The translations under genes and the position numbers were made by a program. The notes under the pieces were generated by a model, which saw only the letters and a list, made by a program, of their open reading frames with translations, did not search any database and was not told the origin of the DNA. Below, piece after piece: positions 34,030-48,317 of a stretch of 64,000 nt of DNA (its first letter is position 1; each line of letters starts with the position of its first letter). Origin of the DNA: Bolinopsis microptera. Its lineage: Eukaryota > Ctenophora > Tentaculata > Lobata > Bolinopsidae. The stretch covers positions 720,312 through 784,311 of the forward strand of contig NC_087084.1 of the NCBI RefSeq assembly GCF_026151205.1, in the 5' to 3' direction.

Positions 34030-34987
34030 AAGGGGGTACTGACGAGCGTAGTTACAATAAAACAGTACCATTATTAAAATAAGGTGGGTACCCTGAGAGC
34101 GTAGTTACCAATAACACAGTACATTATTAAAATAAGGTGGGGTACCCTGGAAGAGCGTCGTTACAATAAACACAGTACAATTATTAAATAAGGCGGGGGT
34201 ACCCTGAGAGCTTAGTTACATAACACAGTACATTATTAAAATAAGGTGTGGTAACCTGAGAGCGTGTAACAATAACAAGTACATTATTACATAAGGGTGG
34301 GTACCTGAGAGCCGTAGTTACAATAACACAAGTAACATTATTAAATAGGTGGGTACCTGACGAGCGTGAGGTACAATAACACACAGTACATTATTCAAAT
34401 AAGGCGGGTACCCTGAGAGCGAGTTACAATAACCACAGTACAATTATTAAAATAAGGTGGGTACCCTGAGAGCGTAGTTACAATACAGTACATTATAAAT
34501 AGGATGGTTACCCTGAGAAGCGTAGTTACCATAACACAGTACATTATTAAAAATAAGGTGGGTACCCTAGAGAGCGTAGTTACAATAAACACAGTACATT
34601 ATTAAAAATAGGTGGGGTGGTACCCTGAGGAGCGTAGATTTACAATAACACAGTCATTATTAAAAGAAGGTGGGTACCCTGAGGACGTAGTTACACTAAC
34701 ACAGTACATTATTAAAATAGGTGTGTACCCAGAGAGGTAGTTACAATAAACACAGTACATTATTAAAATAAGGTGGGTACCCTGAGAGCGTTAGTTACAA
34801 TCACAACAGTACATTATTAAAAATAAGGTGGGTACCCTGAGCGCGTAGTTACAATTACATAGTACATTATTAAAATAAGGTGGGTACCCTGAGAGCGTAG
34901 TTACAATTAACACAGAACTTTATTAAATTTAAGGTTGGGTACCCTGAGAGCGTAGTTACAATAACCACAGTACATTATTCCACTCAT

Positions 34988-35030
<43 letters not shown>

Positions 35031-38000
35031 CCCCTGAGAGCGTAGTTACAATAACACAGTACATTATTAAAATAAGGTGGGTACCTGAGGCGTTGTTACA
35101 ATAACACGAGTACATTATTAAAATAAGGTGGGTACCCTAGAGTGAGAGGCGTAGTTACAATAACAAAGTTTCATTATTAAAATAGTGGGTACCTGAGAGC
35201 GTAGTTACAATAACTAGTAATTATTACAAATAAGGCGGGTTACCCTGAGAGCGTAGTCTACACTAACATCAGATACATTAGTAAAATACAGGTGTGTACC
35301 TGAGAGGCGTGTTACATAACACAGTACTTATTAAAATAAGGTGGGTACCTGAGAGCGTCGTTACAACTAAACATAGTACATTATTAAATAAGGCGGGTAC
35401 CCTGAAGAGCGTTTAGTTAACATAACTCAGTAATTATTAAAATAAGGTGGTACCCTGGAGAGCGTAGTTACAATAACACAGGACATTATTAGAATAAGGT
35501 GGGTACCTGAGAAGCGTAGTTACAATAACATAGTACATTATTACAAAAGGTGGGTTACCCCTGAGAGCGTAGTTACAATAACACAGTACATTATTAAATA
35601 AGGCGGGTACCCTGAGAGCGTAGTTACAATAACACAGTACATTATTAAATAAGGTGGGTACCCTTGAGAAGCGTTTAGTTACAATAACATAGTACAATAT
35701 TAAAATAAGGTGGGTACCCTGAGAGCGTAGTTACAATAACATAGTACATTATTAAAATAAGGTGGGTACCTGAGAGCGTAGCGTAGTTACAATACATAGT
35801 ACATTATTAAAAAAATAAGGTGGGGACCCTGAGAGCGTAGTTACAAATAACACAGTACATTATTAAAATAAGTGGGTACCTGCGAGCGTAGTCTACTATA
35901 ACACAGTACCATTATTTAAAATAAGGTGGGTACCTGGAGAGCGTAGTTACAATAACACAGTACATATTAAAATAAGGTGGGTACCCTGAGAGCGTAGTGT
36001 ACTTTAACACAGTACATTTTTAAAATAAGGTGGCGTACCTGAGAGAGTCGTTCAATAACACAGTACATCTATTAAATAAGGTGGGTACCCTGAGAGCGTT
36101 AGTTACAATAAACACAGTACATTATTAAAATAAGGTGGGTACCTGAGAGGTAGTTACAATAACACAGTACATTATTAAAATAAGGTGGGTACCACTGAGA
36201 GCGTAGATAACAATAACACAGTACATTATTAATAGGTGGGGACCCTGAGAGGTAGTTACATTATAACCACAGTACATTATTAAAATAGTGCGGACCCTGA
36301 GAGCGTAGTTACAATAAATAGTACTTTATTAAAATAAGGTGGGTACCTGAGAGCGTAGTTACAATAACAACAGTACATTTATTAAAATAGGTGGGTACCC
36401 TGAGAGGTAGTTACAATAACCAGACATTATATAAATAAGGTGGGTACCTGAAGAGCCGTAGTTACAAGAACACAGTAATTATTAACATAAGGTGGGACCC
36501 TGAGAGCGTAGTTACAATAACACAGTCCATTATTAAAATAAGGCGGGTACCCAGAGAGCGTAGTGACAATAACACAGTCCATTATTAAAAATAAGGTGGA
36601 TACCCTCTGAGAGCGTGTTACAATAACACACAGTACACATTATTAAAAATAAGGTGGGTACCTGAGAGCCGTAGTTACAAATAACACAGTACACATTATT
36701 AAAATAAGGTGGGTACCTGGAGCGTAGTTCAATAACATAGTACATTATTATATAAGGGGGTACCCTGGAGAGCGTAGTTCAATAACACGTGTACATTATG
36801 AAAATTAAGGTGGGTACCTGAGAGCGTAGTTACAAATAACACAGTTCATTATTAAAATAAGGCGGGTACTGATGGCGTGTACATAACACAGTACATTATT
36901 ACATAAGGGGGTACCTGAGAGCGTAGTTACAATAACACTGTACCATTATTAAAATAAGGCGGGTCAACCCTGCGAGCGGAGTTCACAATAACACAGTACA
37001 TTATTAAAATAAGGTGGGTACCCTGAGCGCGTAGTTACACTAACACAGTACATTATTAAAATAAGGTGGGTACCCTGAGAGCGTAGTTACAATAACACAG
37101 TACATTATTAAATAAGGCGGGTACCCTGAGAGCGTAGTTACAACTAACACAGTACATTATTAAATAACGTGGGTTACCTGAGAGCGTATGTCAATAAACA
37201 CAGTACATTATTAAATTAAGGTGTTCACCCTGAGAGCGTTAGTCGTTAGTTTACAATAACACAGTTACATTATTAAAATAAGGTGGGTACCCTGAGAGCG
37301 CGTAGTTACAATAAACCAGTACATTATAAAATAAGGTGTTCCACCCTGAGAGCGTAGCTTACAATAACACTCAGTACATTATTAAAATAGTGGGAACCTG
37401 AGAGCGTAGTTGACAATAACACCAGTACATTATTAAATAAGGTGAATCACCCTGAGAGCGTAGCTACATACATAGTACCATTATTAAAATAGGTGATCAC
37501 CCTGCGAGCGTGTTACAATTACACAGTTCATTATTAAAATAACGGTGATCACCTGAGTGCGTAGTCCATAACACAGTACATTATTAAAAATAAGGTGGGT
37601 AGGTACCCTGAGAGGTAGTTACAATAAACACAGTTTACATTATTAAAATTAAGGCGGGATACCCTGAGAGCGTAGTTACAATAACACAGCACATTATTTA
37701 AATAAGTGATACCCTGACGAGGTAGTTACAATAACATAGTTACCATTATTAAAAAATGTGATCACCTGAGAGCGTTAGTTACAATAACACGTTACATTAT
37801 TAAAATAAGGCGGGTACCCTGGAGAGCCGTGTTACAATAACACAGTACATTATTAAAACTAAGGTGATCACCCTGAGAGCGTAGTTACAATAACCTTAGT
37901 ACATATTCTAAATAAGGTGATCACCAGAGAGCGTAGTTTAATATCAACAGTACATTATTAATAAGGTGATCAACCTGGAGCGTAGTTACAATACATAGTA

Positions 38001-41000
38001 CATTATTAAATTAAGGGTGAACACCCTGAGAGCGTAGTTACATAACCACAGTACATTATTAAAAATAAGGTGATCACCCTGAGAGCGTAGTTACAATAAA
38101 ACTAGTACATATTAAATAAGTGATCACTGAGAGCGTATGTTACAATAACTTAGTACATTATTAAAATAAGGTGTGTACCCTGAGAGCGTAGTTACTATAA
38201 ACACAGTACATTAATAAATAGGTGGGTACCCTGAGGAGCGTAGTTACAATAACATAGTACATTATTAAAATAAGTGATCACCTGAGAGAGTAGTTACCAA
38301 TAATACACAGTACATTATTAAAATAAGGCGGGTACCCTGAGTGCGTAGTTACAATAACACAGTATTATTAAAATAGTTGATCAAACCTGAGAGCGTAGTT
38401 ACAATGAACCACATTCCATATTAAAAAGAAGGTGCTCACCCTGAGAGCGTAGTTACAATAACACAGTACATTATTAAAATAAGGTGGGTACCCTGAGAGG
38501 TGAGTTTACATAACACAGTACATTATTAAATAAGGCGGGGACCCCTGCGAGCGTAGTTCAATAACTAGTCCATTATTAAAATAAGGTGATCACCATGAGC
38601 AAGCGTAGTTTCCAATAACACAGACATTAATAAAATAAGGTGATCACCCTGAGAGCGTAGTTACAACTAACATAGTACATTATTAAATAAGGTGATCACC
38701 CTGACGCGCGTAGTTACAATAACACAGTACAGTATTAAAATAAGCGGGGTACCCATGAGAGAGTAGTAAACAAAACATAGTACATTATTAAAATAAGGCG
38801 GGGTACCCTGAGAGCGTAGTTACAATAGACAGTTACTTATTAACAATAAGGTGGGTACCTGAGAGCGATAGTTACAATAACACAGTAATTATTAAAATAA
38901 GGCGGGTACCCTGGAGCGTAAGGTTAAACTTGCACAGTACATTATTAAATATAAGGTGGGTTTCCCGAGAGCGTAGTTACAATAACACAGTACCATTATT
39001 TAAAAATAAGATGGGTACCCTGAGAGCGTGTTACAATAACATAGTACATTATTTAAAAATAAGGTGGGGACCTGAGAGCTAGTTACAATAACATAGTTAC
39101 ATTATTAAAAATAAGGTGGGGGACCCTGAGAGCGTACGTTACATTAACACAGTACATTATTAAAAATAAGGTGGGTAGTACCCTGAGGCGTAGTTACAAT
39201 AACATAGTTACATTATTTAAAATTAAGGTGGGACCCTGAGAGCGTAGTTACAATAACACAGTACATTGATTAAAAAATAAGGTGGTAACCTGAGAGAGTA
39301 GTTACAATAACACGACATTATTAAAATAAGGCGGGGGTACCTTGGAGAGCGTCAGTAACAAAACCAAGTTACATTATTAAAATAAGGAGGTACCAGAGAG
39401 CGTAGTTACTATAACACAGTACATTATTAAAAATAAGGTGTTCACATGAGAGCGTGTTAAATAACACAGTCCATTATTAAAATAGGTGGGTACCCGAGAG
39501 CGTTAGTTACATAACACAGTACATTTATTATAATAAGTGGGTTCCCTGAGAGCGTAGTTACAATAACACAGTACTTATTAAAATTAAGGGGGTACCCTGA
39601 GAGGTAGTTACAATAGCACAGTACCCAATACATCTTAAAATAAGGTGGGTACCCTGAGAGCGTAGTTGTGACAATAACACAGTTACATATGTAAATAAGG
39701 TGGGTTACCCCTGAGAGCGTAGTTCAATAACACAGTACATTATTAACATAAGGCGGGTACCCTGAGAGCGTAGTTACCATAAAAACAGTAATTATAAAAT
39801 AAGGTGGGTACCCCTGAGAAGCGTAGTTACATAACACAGTCATTATTAAAATAAGGTAGGGTACCCTGTGAGCGTAGTTACAATAACACATACATTATTA
39901 AAATAAGGTGGGAACCTGAGAGCGTATTACAATAACACAGTACATTCTATTAAATAAGGTGGGTACCTCTGAGAGCGTAGTTACAATACACAGTACATTA
40001 TTAAAATAAGGTGGGGTACCCTGAGAGCTTGTTACAATAACATTAGTACATTTAAAATAGGTGGGTACCCTGAGGGTAGTCCAATAACACAGTAACATTA
40101 TTAAAATAAGGTGGGCACCCTGAGAGCGTAGTTACAATTAACCCAGTACATTATTAAAATAAGGTGGGGACCTGAGGGTTTGTTACAATAACTTAGTACA
40201 TTATTAAAATAAGGTGGGTACCTGAGAGCGTAGTACAAGAACACAGTAACAATATTAAAATAAAGTGTTCACCTGAGGAGCGTAGTTACACTAACATTGT
40301 ACATTATTAAATATGGTGGGTAACCTGAGAGCATAGTTACAATAACACAGTCATTATTAAAATAAGGGGGGTACCCTGAGAGCATAGTTACAATAGCAGT
40401 ACTTTATTAAATAAGGTGGGTCCCTGAGAGCATGTTACAATAACACCAGTACATTATTAAAATAAGGTGGGTACCCTGTGAGCATAGTTAAATAACCAGG
40501 ACATTTATTAAAATAAGGTGGGTACCTGAGAGGTCGTTTACAAATAACACAGTACATTATTAAAATAAGGTGGGTACCCTGAGAGCGTTAGTTAAATAAC
40601 ACAGTACATTATTAAAATAAGGTGGGTACCTGAGAGCGTAAGTTACAATAACACAGTACATTATTAAATAAGGTGCGGTACCCTGATAGCATAGTTACAA
40701 ATAACATTGGACATTATGAAAAATAAGGTGCGGTACCTGAGAGGGTAGTAGTTACTATAACATAGTACATTATTAAAATAAGGGGGTACCTGAGAGCGTA
40801 GTTACAATAAACAGTACATTATTAAATAGGGGGTACCCTGAGAGCGTAGTTACAATTACACAGTACTTATTAAAATAGGTGGGTAAGCTGAGAAGCGTAG
40901 TGACAATAACTAGGACAGTATTAAAAATAAGGTGGGTACCCTGAGAGCGTAGTTACAATAACATAGTACATTATTAAAATAAGGTGATCACCCTGAGAGC

Positions 41001-44000
41001 GTTGCTTACAATAAACACAGTACATTATTCAAATATGGTGGGTACCCTGAGAGCGTAGTTACATAACACAGTACATTATTAAATAGGTGTGTACCCTGAG
41101 AGCGTAGTTAACATAACACGTACATTATTAAATAAGGGTGATCAACCTGAGCGCGTAGTTACAAATAACACCTTACAAGTTTAAAAGGTGGTGGGCACCC
41201 GAGAGCGTAGTTACAATAACACAGTACATTTATTAAAATAATGTGGGTACCATGAGAGCGTAGTACAATAACACAGTACATTATTAAAATAAGGTGGGAC
41301 CCTGAGGCCGTAGTTACAATAACACAGGTACATATTAAAATTAGGGCGGGTACCTGGAGAGCTTAGGTTTACAATAACACCGTACATTAATTAAAATAAG
41401 GCGGGTACCTGAGAGCGTAGTTACATAACACAGTACATTATTAAATAAGGTGGTACCCTGAGAGCGTAGTTACAATAACACAGTACATTATTAAATAAGG
41501 TGGTTACCCTGAGAGCGTAGTTTACATAACAAGTACAATTTATTAAAAATAAGTGGGTACCCAAGAGCGTAGTTCAATACAGTACATTTTTAAATAAGTT
41601 GGAGTACCCTGAGAGCGTAGTTACATTAACACACAGTACATTACTTAAAATAAGGTGGGTACCCTTGAGAGCGTAGGTACAATAACACAGTACTTATTAA
41701 AATAAGGTGGGTACCTGAGAGAGTAGTTACAATAACCAGACATTATTAAAATAAGGTTATCACCCTGGAGCGTTAGTAACAATAACACAGTTACCATTAT
41801 TAATTAGGTGGGTACCCTGAGAGCGTAGTTACAATAACACAGTAATTATTAAAAATAGGTGGGTACCCTGTGGGGTAGTTACAATAACATAGTACATTAT
41901 TAATATAAGGCGGGTACCCTGAGAGCCGTATGTTACAATAACCAGTACATTATTAAAATAAGGTGGGTTTACACTGAGAAGCGTAGTTACAATAAACACA
42001 GCTCATTATTTAAATAAGGTGGGTACCCTGAGAGCGTAGTTACAATAAACACAGTACATTATTAAAATAAGGTGGGTACCCTGAGAGTGTAGTTACAATA
42101 ACACAGTTACATTATAAATAAGGTGGGTAACCTGAGAGCGTTGGTTACAATAACACAGTACATTATGAAATACGGCGGGTCCCTGAGAGAGCGTAGTTAC
42201 ATATAACACAGTACATTATTTAAAATAAGGTGGGTAACCTGAGAGCGTAGTGCCAATAACACCAGTACATTATTAAATAAGGTGGGTACCCTGAGAGCGT
42301 ATTACATAACACTGTCATTTTAAAATAGGTGGGTACCATGGAGCGTAGTTACAATACACAGTACATATTAAATAAAAGGGGGGGGTGGGGGGGGGGGGGG
42401 CGGGGTAAAAAAACCCCTTTGAGAGCGTAGTTCAATAACACAGTAACATTATTAAAATTAAGGTGGGTACCCTGAGAGCGTTAGTTACATAAAACTGTAC
42501 ATATTAAAATAAGGTGGGTACCCTGAGAGCGTAGTTACAATAACACAGTACTTATTAAATTAAGGTGGTTACCCTGAGAGCGTAGTTACAATAACACCGT
42601 ACATTATTAAAATAAGGTGGGTACCCTGAGAGGCGTAGGTTACAATAACACAGTTCATTATTAAATAAGGTGGGGTACATGAGAGCGTAGTTACAATAAC
42701 ACAGTTACATTATTAAAATAAGGTGGGTACTGAGAGCGTAGTTACAATACACAGTACTTATTAAAATAAGGTGGGTACCCTTGAGAGCGTAGAGACAATA
42801 ACACAGTACATTATTAAAATAATGGTGCGGTACCTGAGAGCGTAGTTACAATAACATAGTCCATTATTAAAATAGGGGGTGTACCCTGAGAGCGTAGTTA
42901 GCAATAAACACAGTAACATTATTAAAATAAGGGGGCGTACCCTGAGAGCGTAGTTACAATTAACACAGTACATGATTAAAATAAGGTGGGTACCTGAGAG
43001 CGTAGTTACAATAACACAGTACATTATTTAAAATAAGGTGGGTACCCTGAGAGAGTAGTTACAATAACACAGTACACTTATTAAAATATGGTGGGTACCC
43101 TGAGAGCGTAGTTACAATAAACACAGTTACATTATTAAAATAAGGTGGGTACCCTGAGAAGCGTAGTTTACAAAAACATAGTAATTATTAAATAAGGCGG
43201 GTACCCTGAGAGCGTAGTTCAATAACACAGAGTACATTATTAAAATAAGGTGGGTACCCGGAGAGCGTAACGGACACTAACACAGTACATTATTAAAAAA
43301 TAAGGTGGGTACCTGAGAGCGTAGTCACAATTAACATGTACATTCTTAAAATAAGGCGGGTACCCTGAGTGCGTAGTTACAATAAAACACAGTACTTTCA
43401 AAATAAGAGTGGGACCCTGAGAGCGTAGTTACAATAAAACACAGTACATTTTTTGAATAAAGGTGGGTAACCTGAGAGCGTAGTTACAATAACATAGTCT
43501 TATTACAATAAGGTGGGTACCCCTGAGAGCGTAGAGTTACAATAACACAGTACATTATTAAAATAAGGCGGGGGCTACCTGAGAGCGTAGTTACAAAACC
43601 ACCAGTACATTATTAGAAATACGGTGGGGTACCCTGAGCGCGTAGTTACAATAACAGAATGTACATTATTTAAAATAAGGTGGGTCCCTGCGAGCGTAGT
43701 TACCATAAACAGTAGTTACATTATAAAATAAGGTGGGTACCCTGAGTGCGTAGTTACAATAACATAGTACCATTATTAAAAATAAGGTGGGGACCCTGAG
43801 AGCGTAGTTACAATAACACAGTACATTATTAAATATAAGGTGGGTACCCTGAGAGCGTAGTTTACTATAACCCAGGTACATTATTTAAATAGGTGGGGTA
43901 CCTGAGAGCGTAGTTTACAAAACACAGTACATAATTAAAATAAGGTGGTGTACCCTGAGAGCGTAGTTAAATTACCACAGTACATTATTAAAATAAGGTG

Positions 44001-47000
44001 GGTACCCTGAGAGCGCGTAGTTACAATTACACAGTACTTATTAAAATAGGTGGGTACCCTGAGAGGCGTAGTTACAATAACACAGTACATTATTAAATCC
44101 CCCCCCCACCCCCCCCCCCCCCCCGTTGGGGTACCCTGAGAGCGTTGTTACAATACACAGTACATTATTAAATTAACGGTGGGTACCCTGAGGCGTAGTT
44201 ACAATAACACAGTACATTATTAAAAATAGGTGGGTACCCTGAGGCGTAGTTACAATAACACAGTACTTGATTAAAATAAGGTGGGTTCCCTGAGCGCGTA
44301 GTTACAATAACATAGTTACATTATTAAAATAAGGTGGGTACCTGAGGCGTAGTTACATAAACACAGTTACATTATTATAAAATAAGGTGGTACCCTGAGA
44401 GCGTAGTTACAATAACACAGTACATTATTAAAATAAGGTGGGTACCCTGAGAGCGTAGTTACAATAAACAGTACATTATTAAATAAGGTGGGACCCTGAG
44501 AAGCGTAGTTACAATAACACAGTCCATTATTAAAATAAGGCGGGTACCCTGACGCGTAGTTACAATAACACAGTCATTATTAAATAGGTGGATACCCTGA
44601 GAGCGTAGAATTACAATAACACAGTCATTATTAAAATAGGTGGGTACCTGAGAGCGTAGTTACAATAAACAGCACATTATTAAAATAAGGTGGGTACCTG
44701 AGAGCGTTAGTACAATAACATAGTACATTATTAATATAAGGTGGGTACCCTGAGAGCGTAGTTACAACATAACACGGTTTCATTATTAAAATAAGGTGGG
44801 TACCCTGAGAGGCGTAGTACAATAACACAGAACATTATTAAAAAAGGCGGGTACCCTGAGAGCGTAGTTACAATAACACAGTACATTATTTAAATAGGTG
44901 GGTTACCCTGAGAGCGTAGTTACTATAACACAGTACATATTAAAATAAGGCGGGTGACCTGAGAGCGTAGTTACAATAAACACAGTAATTATTAAAATAA
45001 GGTGGGGTACCCTTGAGAGCGTAGTTACAATAAAACGTCATTATTAAAATAAGGTGGGTACCCTGAGAGCGTAGTTACAATAACATCCAGTACATTATTA
45101 AATAAGGCGAGGTTACCCTGACGGCGTAGTTACAATAACACAGTACATTATTAAAATAAGGTGGGTACCCTGAGAGCGTAGTTAGTTACAAGAAACACAG
45201 TACATTATTAATAAGGTGTTCACCCTGAGAGCGTAGTTACAATAACAAGTACATTATTAAAATAAGGTGGGTACCTGAGAGCGTAGTTACATTAACACAG
45301 TTACATTATTAAATAAGGTGTTCACCTGAGAGCGTAGTTACAATAACACAGTACATTACTGTAAAATAGGTGGGTACCCTGAGAGCGGAGTTACATAACA
45401 CAGTAATTATTTAAAATAGGTGATCACCCTGAGAGCGTCAGTTACAATAACCTAGTACATATTTAAAATAAGGTGATCACCCTGAGAGCGTTGTTACACT
45501 AACACAGTACATTATTTAAAATAAGGTGATCACCCTGAGAGCTTCAGTTACAATTACACAGTTAATTATTAAATAAGGTGGGTACCCTGGGAATGAGAGC
45601 GTAGTTACAATAACACAGTACATTATTAAAGAAGGCGGGTACCCCTGAGAGCCGTTAGTGACATAACACAGTAATTATTAAATAAGGTGATCACCCTGAG
45701 GCGTAGTTACAATAACATAGTCCATTATTTAAAAGAGGTGATCCACCTGAGGGCGTATTTACATAACACAGTACATTATTAACAATAAGGCGGGGGTACC
45801 CTGAGAGCGTATTACAATAAACACAGTACATTATTAAAAATAAGGTGGATCACCCTGAGAGCGTAGTTACAATAAAACATAGTACATTATTAAAATAGGT
45901 GGATCACCCAGATGAGCGTAGTTACAATAACACAGTACATATTAAAATAGGTGATCACCTGAGAGCGTAGTTACATATAACAAGTACATTATTAAAATTA
46001 AGGTGATCACCCTGAGAGCGTAGTTACAATAACACAGTACATTATTAAAAAAGGTGATCACCCTAGAGCGTAGTTACAATAACATAGTACATATTAAAAT
46101 AAGGTGATCCCCTGAGAGCGTAGTTACAATAAACATAGTACCATATTAAAATAAGGTGGGTACTGAGCGCGTAGTGACCAATAACACAGTACATTATTAA
46201 AATAAGTGGGTACCCTGAGTGGTAGAGTTACATTAACATAGTACATTATTAAAATAAGGTGATCACCTGGAGCGTAGTTACTATAACACAGTACTTATTA
46301 AAATAAGGCGGGGTACCCTGAGAGCGTAGTTACATTAACACAGTACTTATTAAAATAGGTGATCCCCTGAGGAGCGTCCGTTACGATAACACAGTACATT
46401 ATTAAAATAAGGTGATCACTGAGAGCGTAGGTTACAATAACACAGTACATTATTAAAATAAGGTGGGGTACCTGAGAGCGTAGTTACAATAAACACAGTA
46501 CATTATTAAAATAAGGCGGGTACCCTGAGAGCCGTAGTTACAATAACATAGTACATTATTTAAATCGGTGATCACTCCTGAGAGCGTAGTTACAATAACA
46601 CAGTACATTGTTAAAATAGGTGATCCACCCTGAGAGCGTAGTTACCAATAACATAGTACATTATTAAAATAAGGTGATCACCCAGAGAGCGTAGTTACAA
46701 ATAACACAGTACATTATTAAAATAAGGCGCGGTACCCTGAGAGCGTAGTAACAATAACCTAGTACATTATTAAAATAAGGCGGGTACCTGAGAGCGTATT
46801 TAAATTGCACAGACTTTATTAAATTAGGTTGGGTACCGAGAAGCGTAGTGACAAACACAGTTACATTAATTAAATTTTAAGGCGGGTACCCTGAGAGCGT
46901 AGTTACAATAGCAAGTACATTATTAAAATAAGGTGGGTACCTGAGAGCGTAGTTACAATAAAACAGTACATATTAAAATTAAGGTGGGTACCCCTGAGAG

Positions 47001-47490
47001 CGTAGTTACAATAACATAGTACATTCATTAAAATTAAGGTGGGCGACACCCTGAGAGCGTAGTTACAATAACATAGTACATTATTAAAATAAGGTGGGGA
47101 CCCTGAGAGCCTAGTTACCAATAACCACAGTACATTATTAAAAATAAGGTGGGTACCCTGAGAGCGTAGTTACAAATAACATAGAACATTATTAAATAAA
47201 GGTTGGAAGACCCTGAGAGCCGTAGTTACAATAACACAGTACATTATTAAAATAGGTGGGTACCCTGAGAGCGTAGTTACATATAAACCACAGTACATTA
47301 TTTAAATAAGCGGGTTTACCCTGAGAGCGTAGTAACAATAACACAGTAACATTATTAAAATAGGCGGGTACCCTGAGAGAGTAGTTCACAATAACACAGT
47401 ACATTATTAAAATAGGTGTTCACCTGAGAAGCCGTAGTTACAAATAACACGTACATTATGAAAATAAGGTGGTAACTGAGAGCGGGTTAC
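34030..47490. repeat. 52-bp satellite array 2 (about 258 units, indel-rich)
   Basis: Same unit and orientation as arrays 1 and 3, but almost every copy has one or more single-base insertions or deletions. Homopolymer runs (C-run 34988-35027, G-run about 42378-42402, C-run about 44098-44124) interrupt units. The damage is indels rather than substitutions and also affects invariant positions, as expected for raw long-read sequence used to fill a gap. The rare-variant order from about 39900 to 46700 reproduces units 1-129 of array 1. ORFs in this stretch are not genes. Confidence 0.95.
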
Positions 47491-48317
47491 AATAACACAC
47501 TAACTTGATAATGGAGAGGGTAAGAGCCCTACTTAAGATATAATTTGAAAAGGAGGGGGTAAAGACCCTATCTTAAGTTACAATTGATAATGGAGAGGTT
47601 AGAACCCATTTTAAGTAGTACTAACTTGAAAAGGGAGGGTTAGAACCCTACTTAAGAGACTAATTTGAAAATGGAGGGGGTAAGAGCCCCATCTTAATAG
47701 TACTAACTTGATAAGGGAGGGGAAGAGACCCTTCTTAATGAAACAAACTTGATAATGGAGGGGTAAGAAACCCAATTTTAAAGTGTAACAACTTGAAAGG
47801 AGAGGGAAAGAGCCCCTATCAAAGTAGTACTAACTTGATAATGGAGGGGTAAGAACCCTATTTTAAAGTAGTACTAATTGAAAAATGGAGGGGTTAGAGA
47901 CCCCTACTTAAGTATACAAATTTGAAATGGAGGGGAAGAGACCCATTTTAAGTGTACAATTTGAAAATGGGGGGGGTTAAGCCCCCATTTTAAGTAGTAC
48001 AAATTGAAATGGAAAAGGGTTAGAGACCCACTTAAGAAAACTAATTGATAATGGAGGGGGTAAGAGACCCCTATCTTAAGTATACTAACTTGATTATAGA
48101 AGGTTGAGACCCTTCTTAAGTATACAAACTTGATAATGGAGGGGTTAAGCCCCTTTTTAAGTATACTAACTTGAAAATGGAGGGGGTTTAGAGACCCTAT
48201 CAAATAGACTAACTTGTAATGGAAAAAGGTTAGGACCCTAAAAAGTAGTTAACTTGAAATGGAGAGGGTAAAGACCCATCTTAAGTAGTACTAACTTGTA
48301 ATAGAGGGGGTTAGGAC
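47491..48317. repeat. About 46-bp repeat adjoining a VPS13B exon
   Basis: Roughly 17 noisy copies of a unit with ACTAACTTGATAATGGAGGGG and AGACCCTATCTTAAGTAGT. On the gene strand the exon ends CTGAAGATAGGGTCC, and the repeat contains CTTAAGATAGGGTC, so the unit begins at the exon-intron junction. Indels suggest the same low-quality sequence as array 2. Confidence 0.88.

Noticed and set aside
34184-47404. Minus-strand ORFs with YALRVPTLF-like repeats
   Set aside because: They are translations of the 52-bp satellite; frames stay open or shift only because of indels.
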